Assembly (NCBI RefSeq): GCF_000813845.1
Contig: NZ_JWTB01000002.1
Coordinates: 1 to 64,000 of the forward strand
Length of the DNA stretch: 64,000 nt
Source of the DNA: Pseudarthrobacter phenanthrenivorans
GTDB lineage: Bacteria; Actinomycetota; Actinomycetes; Actinomycetales; Micrococcaceae
Direction of reading: 5' to 3'
Below the pieces are notes generated by a model that saw only the letters and a program-made list of their open reading frames with translations, did no database searches and was not told the DNA's origin. Of this stretch, positions 26,794 to 34,947 are shown piece by piece. Position 1 is the first letter of the stretch, and every line of letters starts with the position of its first letter. A program made the translations under genes and the position numbers.

Positions 26794-28179
26794 ATGGGCT
26801 TCCTGGACCGTGACCACTCCGTTGCCCCGCCGGGCTTCAACCGCTGGCTGGTCCCGCCGGCAGCGCTCGCCGTCCATCTATGCATCGGCCAGGCCTACGC
26901 CACCAGCGTGTACAAGACCGCGCTGGTCAAGCATTTCGGCGCCAGCCTGACCGAGATCGGCGTGATCTTCTCCATCGCCATCGTGATGCTGGGCCTTTCC
27001 GCCGCGGTCATGGGCACCTGGGTGGACACCAACGGCCCGCGCAAGGCGATGTTCACCTCCGCGATCTTCTGGGCCGGCGGCTTCCTGATCGGCTCGCTCG
27101 GCATCTTCACGCGCCAGCTTTGGCTGGTCTACCTGGGCTACGGCGTGGTGGGCGGCATCGGCCTGGGCATCGGCTACATCTCTCCCGTGTCCACGCTGAT
27201 CAAGTGGTTCCCGGACCGGCCGGGCCTGGCCACCGGCATGGCGATCATGGGCTTTGGCGGCGGCGCGCTGATCGCCAGCCCGGTATCCCAGGCGCTGCTC
27301 AAGGCGTACGACCCCAATTCCGGCTCGCAGGGCTGGGTAGCCAGCGGCGACGCCGTGGGCAAGCTCTTCCTGACCCTCGCCGCCGTCTACCTCGCCTACA
27401 TGCTGTTCGGCGCGTTCACCGTCCGGGTGCCGGCGGAGGGATGGCGTCCCGCAGGGTTCGACCCCGCCAAGGTCAAGGCCGCCAAGCTGGTGACCACGGA
27501 GAACGTCTCGGCGAAAAACGCCATCAAGACCCGCCAGTTCTGGCTGGTCTGGGTTGCGCTGTTCTGCAACGTCACCGCGGGCATCGGCATCCTGGAACAG
27601 GCCGCGCCCATGATCCAGGACTTCTTCCGGCAGGCCGACGGCAAGTCCCTGGTGAGCGCCGGGGTGGCCGCGGGCTTCGTGGGGCTGCTGTCCATCGGCA
27701 ACATGTCCGGCCGGTTCGCCTGGTCCGCCACCTCCGACGTCACCGGCCGCAAGCGCATCTACATGATGTACCTGGGCGTGGGCGCCGTGCTGTACACGGT
27801 GCTGGCGTTCGCCGGGTCCACGGCCACCGCGCTGTATGTGGTGCTGGCCTTCATCATCATCTCGTTCTACGGAGGCGGGTTCGCCACCGTCCCGGCCTAC
27901 CTGCGGGACCTTTTCGGGACGTACCAGGTGGGCGCCATCCACGGCCGGCTGCTCACTGCCTGGTCAGCGGCCGGGGTGGCGGGCCCGTTGATCGTCAACA
28001 GCATCCTGGATGCGCAGGGCAAGCCCGGTCAGCTCAACGCCGTGTCCTACCAGCCCGCGCTGCTGACCATGGTGGCGCTGCTGGTGATCGGCTTCGTGTC
28101 CAACCTGCTGGTCAAGCCCGTCGATGACCGGTTCCACGAACCCCGCCCCGAGCGGCACGAATCTCCCCTGGAGGCCTGA
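26794..28179 (+). CDS. OFA-family MFS transporter
   Basis: Twelve-helix MFS permease of 461 aa, oxalate/formate antiporter (OFA) family. Typical features: WLVPPAALAVHLCIGQAYATSVY in helix 1, GTWVDTNGPRKAMFTSAI between helices 2 and 3, FPDRPGLATGMAIMGFGGGALI, and TSDVTGRKRIYM in the second half. Substrate is unproven; related actinobacterial proteins are simply called OFA MFS. AAAGGGAATCAACC precedes the ATG. It is followed after 1 nt by a tiny hydrophobic partner. Confidence 0.9.
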   Translation: MGFLDRDHSVAPPGFNRWLVPPAALAVHLCIGQAYATSVYKTALVKHFGASLTEIGVIFSIAIVMLGLSAAVMGTWVDTNGPRKAMFTSAIFWAGGFLIGSLGIFTRQLWLVYLGYGVVGGIGLGIGYISPVSTLIKWFPDRPGLATGMAIMGFGGGALIASPVSQALLKAYDPNSGSQGWVASGDAVGKLFLTLAAVYLAYMLFGAFTVRVPAEGWRPAGFDPAKVKAAKLVTTENVSAKNAIKTRQFWLVWVALFCNVTAGIGILEQAAPMIQDFFRQADGKSLVSAGVAAGFVGLLSIGNMSGRFAWSATSDVTGRKRIYMMYLGVGAVLYTVLAFAGSTATALYVVLAFIIISFYGGGFATVPAYLRDLFGTYQVGAIHGRLLTAWSAAGVAGPLIVNSILDAQGKPGQLNAVSYQPALLTMVALLVIGFVSNLLVKPVDDRFHEPRPERHESPLEA

Positions 28180-28180
28180 C

Positions 28181-28327
28181 ATGAGCAGCACAGCACACAC
28201 CCCCGGCGCGCACGAGCCCGTCAAGCGCTCCACCGGCCGGCTGGTCCTGGCCTGGGTTTTGGTGGGGATCCCGTTGGCCTTCGGAGTCTTCCAGACGCTG
28301 ACCCAGGTGGCCGCGCTGTTCGGCTGA
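28181..28327 (+). CDS. MFS transporter small subunit (48 aa)
   Basis: Single-pass protein of 48 aa: a polar N-terminus (MSSTAHTPGAHEPVKRST), then one membrane segment GRLVLAWVLVGIPLAFGVFQTLTQVAALFG. It starts 1 nt after the OFA stop with GGAG 10 bases upstream. Small subunits of this type are annotated beside OFA transporters in related actinobacteria; they probably assemble with the permease. Real by position, start context and composition. Confidence 0.8.
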   Translation: MSSTAHTPGAHEPVKRSTGRLVLAWVLVGIPLAFGVFQTLTQVAALFG

Positions 28328-28361
28328 GCTCTTCAGTTCCGTGCGCCGCCCTTGGTGGCAC

Positions 28362-28549
28362 ACTGGCCCAGTTTTCAGGAACGGACGCCCACGGAACCGT
28401 TGGGTTTCCGCCGATCCGCTCCGAAAACTGGGCCAGTCCGTGCGCGGGCGTCACGCGGAGCAGGCTTTTATCGAAACGGACGGCGGCGGCGCCGGGGTTT
28501 CCGGGGTTCCGCCGCCGCCCGTGGGCCCAGAGCATGCTCTGCGTGACGC
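28362..28549. repeat. Nested inverted repeats in intergenic region
   Basis: Arm pair 1: ACTGGCCCAGTTTTC (28362-28376) with GAAAACTGGGCCAGT (28423-28437), 15/15. Arm pair 2: GCGTCACGCGGAGCA (28448-28462) with TGCTCTGCGTGACGC (28535-28549), 14/15, enclosing GGCGGCGGC/GCCGCCGCC (28482-28490/28511-28519). Two adjacent large hairpins with no open reading frame; may be a convergent terminator complex or a small mobile repeat. Confidence 0.8.
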
Positions 28550-28561
28550 GGGTGCGTGAGT

Positions 28562-28993
28562 TCAGGCCGGCGCAGGCTTGGTTATCCGCCGGTGCAGGAT
28601 GGTCGCCGAAATCCAGGTGACAAGGCCGCAGGCCGCGGCGCCCCAGAGGATGTCCGTTACTGCCACCAGGGCCGTGAAGTCCTTGAGCACGGCGAAACCG
28701 GTCAAAGCCCAGGTGGCGTAGGTGAAGAACCCGAACAGCGCAGCGCCGCCAACCCGCTGCCGGACCGCCAGGTCCCGGTGGTTCGGCCGGACACCGTAGT
28801 GCACCATGCCGGCCACGAAGATGACGTAGAACAGCACGGCGCCCGGCAGGTTCGCCTTGGGCGCGAGGAGGCCACCGATCTGGCTTTGGTAGAGCGGATT
28901 GGCCACCAGCAGGATCCAGGCCACGTCCAGCACCGCGAAGACCACGGCGGTCACAATGTAGGCGGTCAGCCAGTTCGTGGTGCGGTGACTCAT
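28562..28993 (-). CDS. DUF2177 family membrane protein
   Basis: Protein of 143 aa with four predicted membrane helices. Motif content fits DUF2177: AYIVTAVVFAVLDVAWILLV, YQSQIGGLLAPKANLPGAVLFYVIFV, and GFFTYATWALTGFAVLKDF. Function unknown. Start ATG at 28993 with AAGGAG about 6 bases upstream; the larger frame is antisense to the DUF1295 gene. Divergent from DUF1295; the 240 bases between hold their promoters. Confidence 0.85.
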   Translation of the reverse strand: MSHRTTNWLTAYIVTAVVFAVLDVAWILLVANPLYQSQIGGLLAPKANLPGAVLFYVIFVAGMVHYGVRPNHRDLAVRQRVGGAALFGFFTYATWALTGFAVLKDFTALVAVTDILWGAAACGLVTWISATILHRRITKPAPA

Positions 28994-29233
28994 GCAGGGC
29001 TCCTTGGGGCAGCGGGTAAACCGGTCTGCAGCAGTTCGTTGCCGCTGCCCGCCCGGACTGGGCACCGGAGCTCCCGAAAGGCCGCACCACCCATACTTTC
29101 CCCGGTCCGCTCCGAAGACCAAGTGGACGAGGCCACCGCGGCTGAGTTGGATGTTGGTACAACCGTGCCCCGTTGGGCGCGGCAGGGACCGGCCGTGCAG
29201 CAGCGCGCGGCCGGCTGCGAAAGGGACGTGTCC

Positions 29234-30103
29234 GTGAACGAAAAGAGCCGCAAGGCGCTCATCAGCATCGTCATTGCCGTGGTGGTGGCGGTGCTCATCG
29301 CCCTGGCAGGGAGCCAGGGCGGGGCCAGGATCGGCGGGTTCCCCGTGTTCGCGCTGGGTGTCGCCGCGGCGTTCGTGATCCAGTGGCTGGTCTTCATCCC
29401 CTCCTACAAAGCGCAGACGGAGAAGTTTTACGACCTCACCGGCGCCCTGACGTACATCTCCATCACCGTGTTCCTGGTCCTGGCCTCGCCGGGCATCGAC
29501 GCCCGCGGCATGCTGCTGGCGGCCATGGTGGTGCTCTGGGCCGCGCGGCTGGGCAGCTTCCTGTTCCTGCGGATCAGCAAGCACGGCAAGGACGACCGCT
29601 TCGATGAGCTCAAGCCGGACCTGTTCCGCTTCCTGAACACGTGGACCATCCAGGGCCTGTGGGTGGTGCTCACCGCCGCCCTTGCATGGGTGGCCATCAC
29701 CTCGGACAAGAAGGTGGGCCTGGATGCATTCTTCTGGGTGGGCCTGCTGGTCTGGGCCGTGGGCATCAGCATCGAGACAGTGGCGGACGTGCAAAAGAAC
29801 CGGTTCAAGGACGAGGCCGCCAACAAGGGCCGCTTCATCAGCACCGGCCTCTGGTCAAAGTCCCGCCACCCCAACTACTTCGGCGAGATCACGCTGTGGG
29901 TGGGCGTGGCCATCATCGCCCTGCCGGTCCTCCAGGGCTGGCAGTGGGCCGCCCTCATCTCTCCGGTCTTCGTCACCCTGCTGCTCACCAAGGGAAGCGG
30001 GGTGCCGCCGCTGGAGAAGAAGGCGGACAAGAAGTGGGGCGGCCAGGCTGACTACGAGGCCTACAAGAAGAACACGCCGGTGCTGGTACCCAGGCTGAAG
30101 TAG
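29234..30103 (+). CDS. DUF1295 family membrane protein (steroid reductase-like fold)
   Basis: Protein of 289 aa with about seven membrane helices, of the DUF1295/steroid 5-alpha-reductase-like/isoprenylcysteine methyltransferase superfamily. The signature GRFISTGLWSKSRHPNYFGEITLWVG and a late YEAYKKNTPVLVPRLK are typical of the cofactor-binding region. GTG start at 29234 has AAGGGA 7 bases upstream; a GTG at 29228 sits too close. Reaction unknown; likely an NADPH-dependent lipid reductase. Ends in a 17-bp terminator hairpin. Confidence 0.85.
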   Translation: MNEKSRKALISIVIAVVVAVLIALAGSQGGARIGGFPVFALGVAAAFVIQWLVFIPSYKAQTEKFYDLTGALTYISITVFLVLASPGIDARGMLLAAMVVLWAARLGSFLFLRISKHGKDDRFDELKPDLFRFLNTWTIQGLWVVLTAALAWVAITSDKKVGLDAFFWVGLLVWAVGISIETVADVQKNRFKDEAANKGRFISTGLWSKSRHPNYFGEITLWVGVAIIALPVLQGWQWAALISPVFVTLLLTKGSGVPPLEKKADKKWGGQADYEAYKKNTPVLVPRLK

Positions 30104-30120
30104 GGCTTCGCAGGCAGGAC

Positions 30121-30164
30121 GGACGACGCCGGCACCCGGGTGGGTGCCGGCGTCGTCCTTTATC
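30121..30164 (+). terminator. Terminator after the DUF1295 gene
   Basis: GGACGACGCCGGCACCC (30121-30137) pairs with GGGTGCCGGCGTCGTCC (30142-30158) around GGGT, followed by TTTAT. The stem core resembles the hairpins at 33417 and 34712. Confidence 0.85.
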
Positions 30165-30190
30165 CCGGCTAAAGCCTGGGATCCCCAAGT

Positions 30191-30206
30191 ACCCCCTATT
30201 CGGGGA
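30191..30206. promoter_or_regulatory. C5-N5-G4 palindrome upstream of the secreted HAF-repeat gene
   Basis: ACCCCCTATTCGGGGA, 129 bases before the TTG start, a near copy of the element before the LuxR gene at 16911. Confidence 0.4.
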
Positions 30207-30334
30207 AGCAGGTATCGGTTACTCGTGACTCCCGCCTGCCCCGGATCTAGCCTCGAAAGACAGTGCCGCTAAGCAGATGCGCTCGCGCTGCCGATGCTTC
30301 TGGGGACATTGGAGTTCAACTCCGGGGGGCAACA

Positions 30335-31498
30335 TTGTCAAAGTACGGATTTTTCAACAAGGCGTCATCCGGCAGTGGGAGCGTGCTGTCCCGGCTGGGC
30401 AAGTCCAGGGACATGCGGCCGGGGGCGCTGCTGACGGCGCTGGTGCTCGCGGCCGAGGGCGGCATGGTGATGTTGCCGGTGGCTGCGACCGCGGCCGGTC
30501 CTAATCTGCCAGCGGCCACGAACTGCACGCCGCAACTCCTTCCCGGCCTCGGCGGCAGGGGCAGCAACGCCGTCGCGTCGAGCAGCAACGGCCTGGTGGT
30601 CGGCCTCGCCGATACCGCCGCCGGCGAGTCGGTGCCGGTGCTCTGGCGGAACGGCCAACCCACCCAGCTTGCGATCCCGCTCCAGGCCGCGGCCCCGGCG
30701 TCCGTGAACGCGGCAGGAGTCGTCGTCGGCACAGGGTATGACACCGCCAATGAGCTGCTGGTGGGCTGGTGGTGGCAGGACGGGCAGTACCATCCCTTAC
30801 CGGTCAAACCCGGAGACATAGCGATGCCGGCGGCAGTGAATGACAGCGGCGTCGTCGCCGGGGCGCTGGTCGCAGACGAGGAACATTCAGACGGGCCGGG
30901 TGCCGACGAAGATGAGCGGCCCGCGGTTTGGCCCTCCGTGACCACGGCACCCCGCGAACTCACGCTGCCCTCCGGAACCCGGGGCGGACATGCCTTCGCG
31001 GTCGGCCCGGACGGCACCGCCGGCGGGGTGGCCATTGGGGACGACGCCACTCCGGTCCTCTGGGGGCCGGACGGCTCTCCGAAGGCCCTGCCCACCCTTA
31101 GCGGCAAAGGCGGAGTAGTGCTCGGGATCGATTCGACCGGGCAGGCAGTGGGCCAGAGCGGCGTGGCCGACGGAACCCACGCCGTGGCCTGGGCCGCGAC
31201 CGGCGCCGTCACCGACGTCGGGGCTGCCGCTGCCGGTGCCACGTCCAGTGCCGCCTCAGCGATTGCAGGTGTGACGGTGGGAGCAGGCAGTTCGCCCTCC
31301 TTCCGTGCATCCAGGCCGCAAGCCGTGATCTGGATCGGCAAGAGTGCACGGATCCTGCCGCCGGGATCCGATGCCCAGTTCACCGGCGTGTCCGGGTCCG
31401 CGACCTCGGTGTCAGGCCAGGGTGCCAACGCCGTTGTCATCGGCTTCTCCGCAGCTGACAACGGACTGCGCCGCGCAACCGAATGGAGCTGCAAGTGA
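30335..31498 (+). CDS. Secreted HAF-repeat-like beta protein
   Basis: Exported protein of about 387 aa. After a signal region (MRPGALLTALVLAAEGGMVMLPVAATA from residue 27) come repeats of the form VNAAGVVVGTGYD, VNDSGVVAGALVAD, IDSTGQAVGQSG and AIAGVTVGAGSS, as in extracellular HAF/DUF3466 repeats, probably folding as a beta-propeller. No enzyme motif. The TTG at 30335 has a G-rich upstream region; the ATG at 30413 would start directly at the signal peptide. Its stop overlaps the next gene, a secreted metallophosphoesterase. Confidence 0.65.
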   Translation: MSKYGFFNKASSGSGSVLSRLGKSRDMRPGALLTALVLAAEGGMVMLPVAATAAGPNLPAATNCTPQLLPGLGGRGSNAVASSSNGLVVGLADTAAGESVPVLWRNGQPTQLAIPLQAAAPASVNAAGVVVGTGYDTANELLVGWWWQDGQYHPLPVKPGDIAMPAAVNDSGVVAGALVADEEHSDGPGADEDERPAVWPSVTTAPRELTLPSGTRGGHAFAVGPDGTAGGVAIGDDATPVLWGPDGSPKALPTLSGKGGVVLGIDSTGQAVGQSGVADGTHAVAWAATGAVTDVGAAAAGATSSAASAIAGVTVGAGSSPSFRASRPQAVIWIGKSARILPPGSDAQFTGVSGSATSVSGQGANAVVIGFSAADNGLRRATEWSCK

Positions 31499-33357
31499 AA
31501 GGCCAGGGGCGCTTGCGCCATCCAGTAAGCGCGGTGCTGGCCGTCCTGCTCGGCGCCGTCCTCGTACTCGGCAACATTGACGTCCTTAGCCCGCGGAACG
31601 ACTCGGAGGCCTCCGCCGCAACGTCGGTGAGCCTGGGGTTCGCCGGTGACACCGGCGGCAACACGGTGACCGGGAAGGTGATTGACGCGGCACGCAACGC
31701 CGGCACCTCGGCATTCTTCAACCTCGGCGACCTGTCCTACTCCCAGATCACCCCGGAATCGGCCTGGTGCTCGTTCGTCAAGCAGCATGCCGGGTCCATG
31801 CCCTACGAATTCATCACCGGGAACCACGAGGACGACGGGCCCGACGGCGTGTGGTCCAACTTCGCCTCGTGCCTGCCGGACCAGCTCGGCTCGGTAGGAA
31901 ACTACGCCCAGCAGTTCTACACCGACTACCCGGCCAGCAGCCCCCTGGTCCGACTGATCATGGTGTCCCCGAAGCTGACCTACAGCGGCAGCGGCCTTGA
32001 CTGGTCCTACAAGTCCGGCACCCAGGGCTACAAGTTCGTCACGTCGGCCATCGACTCGGCGCGCGCTGCCGGGATCCCGTTCGTGGTGGTGGGCATGCAC
32101 ATGTACTGCCTGTCGATGGTCAACTACCCCTGCGCCGCGAGCCCGGACTTGATGAACATGCTCGTGTCCAAGAAGGTGGACCTGTACCTGCAGGCGCATG
32201 ACCACGCGTACGCCCGCAGCTACCCGCTCGCGCTCAAAGGCAGCTGCACGGCCATCCCGGTCAGCAGCTTCAACCCGGACTGTGTGGCCGACACGGACCC
32301 CAACGGCCAATTCGCCGCCGGCACCGGAACCATCCTGGCCACCGTGGGTTCGGGCGGCAGGTCGATCAACAGTGAAAGCAACACGACGACGGCGCCGTAC
32401 TTCCAGAGCTTCATGGGGAGCAACAACAACCCCACCTACGGCTTCCTGAACGTGTCGGTCACAAGCACCACCTTGACCGGGTCCTTCGTCCGGGCTTCGG
32501 GCGGAACCTACACGGACAAGTTCACCATCACACGGCCCGCGCCGTCGCCGAGCCCCACGCCGACGCCCACAACGACGGCCACGCCGACCCCCACTCCCAC
32601 ACCGACCCCAACGCCGACACCGACCCCAACGCCGACACCGACGCCGTCGCCCACCACCACGACGCCGCCGCCAACAACGTCGGCTGTCTCGGTCCGGTCG
32701 TTCGCGAGCGGGGCAGGGGAGCTGACGGCTGCCGGCTCGTACACAACGTCGCTGCCGGCAGGCTGGCAACCCGGCGACACGGTTTTCCTGTACTCCCAGG
32801 TGACGGTCGCCGGATCGGCCAACACCACCGCTCCGGCGGGATGGACAAAGGCGGTGGGTGACTTCACCAGCGCCGGATCCACCTCCGCGCACCAGGCGGT
32901 CTGGTACCGGGTGATGCAGGCCGGGGACCCGGCTCCTAGCGTCGCCGAACCGGCGTCCCGGTATGCCTGGTCGACGGTGGCGGTACAGGGCGCCAACACC
33001 ACCACGCCGCTGGACGTTCCGCCCGCCACTGACACCAACAGCGGTGTGGCATACCCGGATGTGCGGGCTCCGTCCATCACGCCGGTGACACCGGGAGCGC
33101 TGTTGCTGACAGCCCACGGCCTGCGGAACTCCACCAACTCGGCAACCACGCAGTTCGCCCCGCCCGCAGGGATGACAGAGGTCACCGACGTGAGCTCGGG
33201 CATCGCGTCCAAGTCGAATGCGGCCATCGAGGTGAACTCGCTGGCCCTGACCGATACCTCCGCCACCGGCACCAGGACGGCCACGGCAGCGTCAAGCCTG
33301 GGCTCGCTCATCAACCAGTGCGGCTCGGCCATCGTAGTGCGGCCGGCAGGCCCGTAA
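31483..33357 (+). CDS. Secreted metallophosphoesterase with Thr-Pro linker
   Basis: Protein of 624 aa (620 if the GTG at 31495 is used). Signal peptide near residues 12-32, then a calcineurin-like phosphoesterase domain (about 48-345) with GDTG, GDLSYSQ, GNHEDD, GMHMYCLS and QAHDHAYARSYP metal-binding motifs. A Thr-Pro repeat linker (about 350-400) leads to a beta-rich C-terminal domain of about 220 residues, possibly surface- or glycan-binding. It overlaps the secreted HAF gene by 16 nt; both are likely exported together. Confidence 0.9.
   Translation: MELQVKGQGRLRHPVSAVLAVLLGAVLVLGNIDVLSPRNDSEASAATSVSLGFAGDTGGNTVTGKVIDAARNAGTSAFFNLGDLSYSQITPESAWCSFVKQHAGSMPYEFITGNHEDDGPDGVWSNFASCLPDQLGSVGNYAQQFYTDYPASSPLVRLIMVSPKLTYSGSGLDWSYKSGTQGYKFVTSAIDSARAAGIPFVVVGMHMYCLSMVNYPCAASPDLMNMLVSKKVDLYLQAHDHAYARSYPLALKGSCTAIPVSSFNPDCVADTDPNGQFAAGTGTILATVGSGGRSINSESNTTTAPYFQSFMGSNNNPTYGFLNVSVTSTTLTGSFVRASGGTYTDKFTITRPAPSPSPTPTPTTTATPTPTPTPTPTPTPTPTPTPTPSPTTTTPPPTTSAVSVRSFASGAGELTAAGSYTTSLPAGWQPGDTVFLYSQVTVAGSANTTAPAGWTKAVGDFTSAGSTSAHQAVWYRVMQAGDPAPSVAEPASRYAWSTVAVQGANTTTPLDVPPATDTNSGVAYPDVRAPSITPVTPGALLLTAHGLRNSTNSATTQFAPPAGMTEVTDVSSGIASKSNAAIEVNSLALTDTSATGTRTATAASSLGSLINQCGSAIVVRPAGP
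32555..32655 (+). repeat. Coding microsatellite for the Thr-Pro linker
   Basis: Imperfect ACNCCN repeats encode about 33 consecutive TP-type residues. Such tracts are prone to slippage, so linker length could vary between strains. Confidence 0.9.
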
Positions 33358-33416
33358 GGCAGGCCCGTAAGCCTGGCCTGATGGCGAAGGACACGAAGTA
33401 GCGTTCTGCGGCGGAA

Positions 33417-33454
33417 TTCGACGGCGGCATCCGGAACCGGGTGCCGCCGTCGAA
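33417..33454 (+). terminator. Hairpin after the metallophosphoesterase gene
   Basis: TTCGACGGCGGCA (33417-33429) pairs with TGCCGCCGTCGAA (33442-33454). No T-tract. It precedes the riboswitch by 27 bases and separates the two transcripts. Confidence 0.65.
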
Positions 33455-33480
33455 CGTTGGTCAGGTACGATTTAACCCAT

Positions 33481-33580
33481 CAAGGGGAGTACTCCCGACT
33501 GTGAGTGGCCCGTCAATACGGATGCAGCGATGCATCCCGGGCCACCGGCTCCGGTTCCTGCCGGGCGGAGGAGACCTTGG
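33481..33580 (+). ncRNA. yybP-ykoY (manganese) riboswitch upstream of terC
   Basis: Consensus elements are present in order: CAAGGGGAGTA (33481-33491), GTGGCCCGTCAA with the second strand CGGGCCAC, a GATGCA/TGCATC stem-loop, and GGAGGAGACCTTG at 33567-33579. CAAGG and CCTTG form the closing P1 helix. The family senses Mn2+ and classically precedes TerC/Alx-type Mn exporters. The start of terC is 38 bases downstream. Confidence 0.85.
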
Positions 33581-33617
33581 CGTACATGTCAACGCCTACC
33601 CCTTTGGAGTGCCCGCC

Positions 33618-34682
33618 ATGCAGGTAACACCCCTCATCTGGATCATCACCATCGCCGTGACCATCCTGTTCTTCGTTTATGAGTTCTTCGCCCACGTCCG
33701 CAAACCCCACGAACCGTCCATCGGCGAGTCCGCCCGCTGGTCGGCGTTCTACATCGGCCTCGCGCTCCTGTTCGGCGTCGGGATCGGCATGTTCTCGGGA
33801 TGGACATTCGGCGGGGAGTACTTCGCCGGCTACCTCACCGAAAAAGCGTTGTCCGTGGACAACCTGTTCGTCTTCCTCATCGTGATGACAGGGTTCGCCG
33901 TCCCCAAGAAGTACCAGCAGAAGGTACTCATGGTGGGCATCATCATCGCCCTCATCCTCCGCGGCGGGTTCATCGCCATCGGCGCCACCCTGATCGAAAA
34001 CTTCTCCTGGGTGTTCTACATCTTCGGCGCGCTGCTGCTGTTCCTCGCGTACCGGCAGGCGTTCGGCGGCCACGACGCCAACCCGGCGGACGGCAGGTTC
34101 ATGAAGCTGGTGCGCCGCGTCCTGCCGGTCACCCCGGACTACCACCGGGACCGGCTGACCGTGAAGCAGGACGGCAAGCGGTTCGTGACGCCGATGCTGC
34201 TCACCATCATCGCCATCGGCTTCGTGGACCTGATCTTCGCCGTCGACTCCATCCCCGCGATCTACGGCCTGACCAGCGAGGCGTACATCGTCTTCACCGC
34301 CAACGCGTTCGCCCTGATGGGCCTGCGGCAGCTGTTCTTCCTGATCGGCGGACTGCTGGAGCGCCTGGTGTACCTCGCCCAGGGGCTGGCCGTCATCCTT
34401 GCGTTCATCGGTGTGAAGCTGGTCTTCCACGCCCTGCACGTCAACGAGCTCCCGTTCATCAATGGCGGCCAGCCGCTCCTGTGGGTGCCCGAGATCCCCA
34501 TTTGGTTCTCCCTGCTCTTCATCGCCGCAACCATCCTGGTGGCCACGGTGGCCAGCCTGGCCAAGACCCGCCGCCCCGGCAGCGGGGGCCCCGAGGTCCA
34601 CGGCGATCCGGGCACCCGGGAGGCGGTGGCAGGTTCCCACGCCGGTGAGGACACGGACTCCACGGCCGGCGCCCCGCGCTAG
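33618..34682 (+). CDS. TerC family membrane protein, probable Mn2+ exporter
   Basis: Protein of 354 aa with about nine membrane helices of the TerC/Alx family. ALSVDNLFVFLIVMTGFAVP and DLIFAVDSIPAIYGLT carry the conserved acidic metal-binding residues in helices. A soluble tail rich in Gly and Glu follows. Start ATG at 33618; the longer frame from 33441 would run through the riboswitch. The Mn2+ riboswitch supports a role in exporting excess manganese, perhaps from secreted metalloproteins; tellurite resistance is only the family name. Confidence 0.9.
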   Translation: MQVTPLIWIITIAVTILFFVYEFFAHVRKPHEPSIGESARWSAFYIGLALLFGVGIGMFSGWTFGGEYFAGYLTEKALSVDNLFVFLIVMTGFAVPKKYQQKVLMVGIIIALILRGGFIAIGATLIENFSWVFYIFGALLLFLAYRQAFGGHDANPADGRFMKLVRRVLPVTPDYHRDRLTVKQDGKRFVTPMLLTIIAIGFVDLIFAVDSIPAIYGLTSEAYIVFTANAFALMGLRQLFFLIGGLLERLVYLAQGLAVILAFIGVKLVFHALHVNELPFINGGQPLLWVPEIPIWFSLLFIAATILVATVASLAKTRRPGSGGPEVHGDPGTREAVAGSHAGEDTDSTAGAPR

Positions 34683-34711
34683 GCTCCTGCCGGCCAGGTA
34701 AGCAGGACGCC

Positions 34712-34744
34712 CGACGGCGGCACCCGGCGTGGGTGCCGCCGTCG
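34712..34744 (+). terminator. Hairpin after terC
   Basis: CGACGGCGGCACCC (34712-34725) and GGGTGCCGCCGTCG (34731-34744), 14-bp stem, 5-base loop, no T-tract. Nearly the same arms as at 33417. Confidence 0.65.
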
Positions 34745-34888
34745 CCACGTCCGGAGCGGGACGCCGGAGGGGGTCATCGCACCGCCGGGGCCAGTCACCC
34801 GCAGGATCGGCGCAGGAGTCGGGAAGGATTGCCCCAGGTCCGCCTGAACAGGCCATTGAGTGGATTTGCCGCCGCTAGGATTTTCCTC

Positions 34889-34916
34889 GGCGTCAGCGCA
34901 ATTGGGGGCTGACGCC
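34889..34916 (+). other. Leader hairpin before the HNH gene
   Basis: GGCGTCAGC (34889-34897) and GCTGACGCC (34908-34916), 9-bp stem, loop of 10. It is 32 bases upstream of the TTG start. Confidence 0.55.
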
Positions 34917-34947
34917 CTTCACTCATCGTGCACAACTGGGGAACTGT

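Noticed and set aside
30316..33117. 933-aa minus-strand frame across the secreted genes
   Set aside because: Antisense to two genes with clear signal peptides and domains; low-complexity composition.
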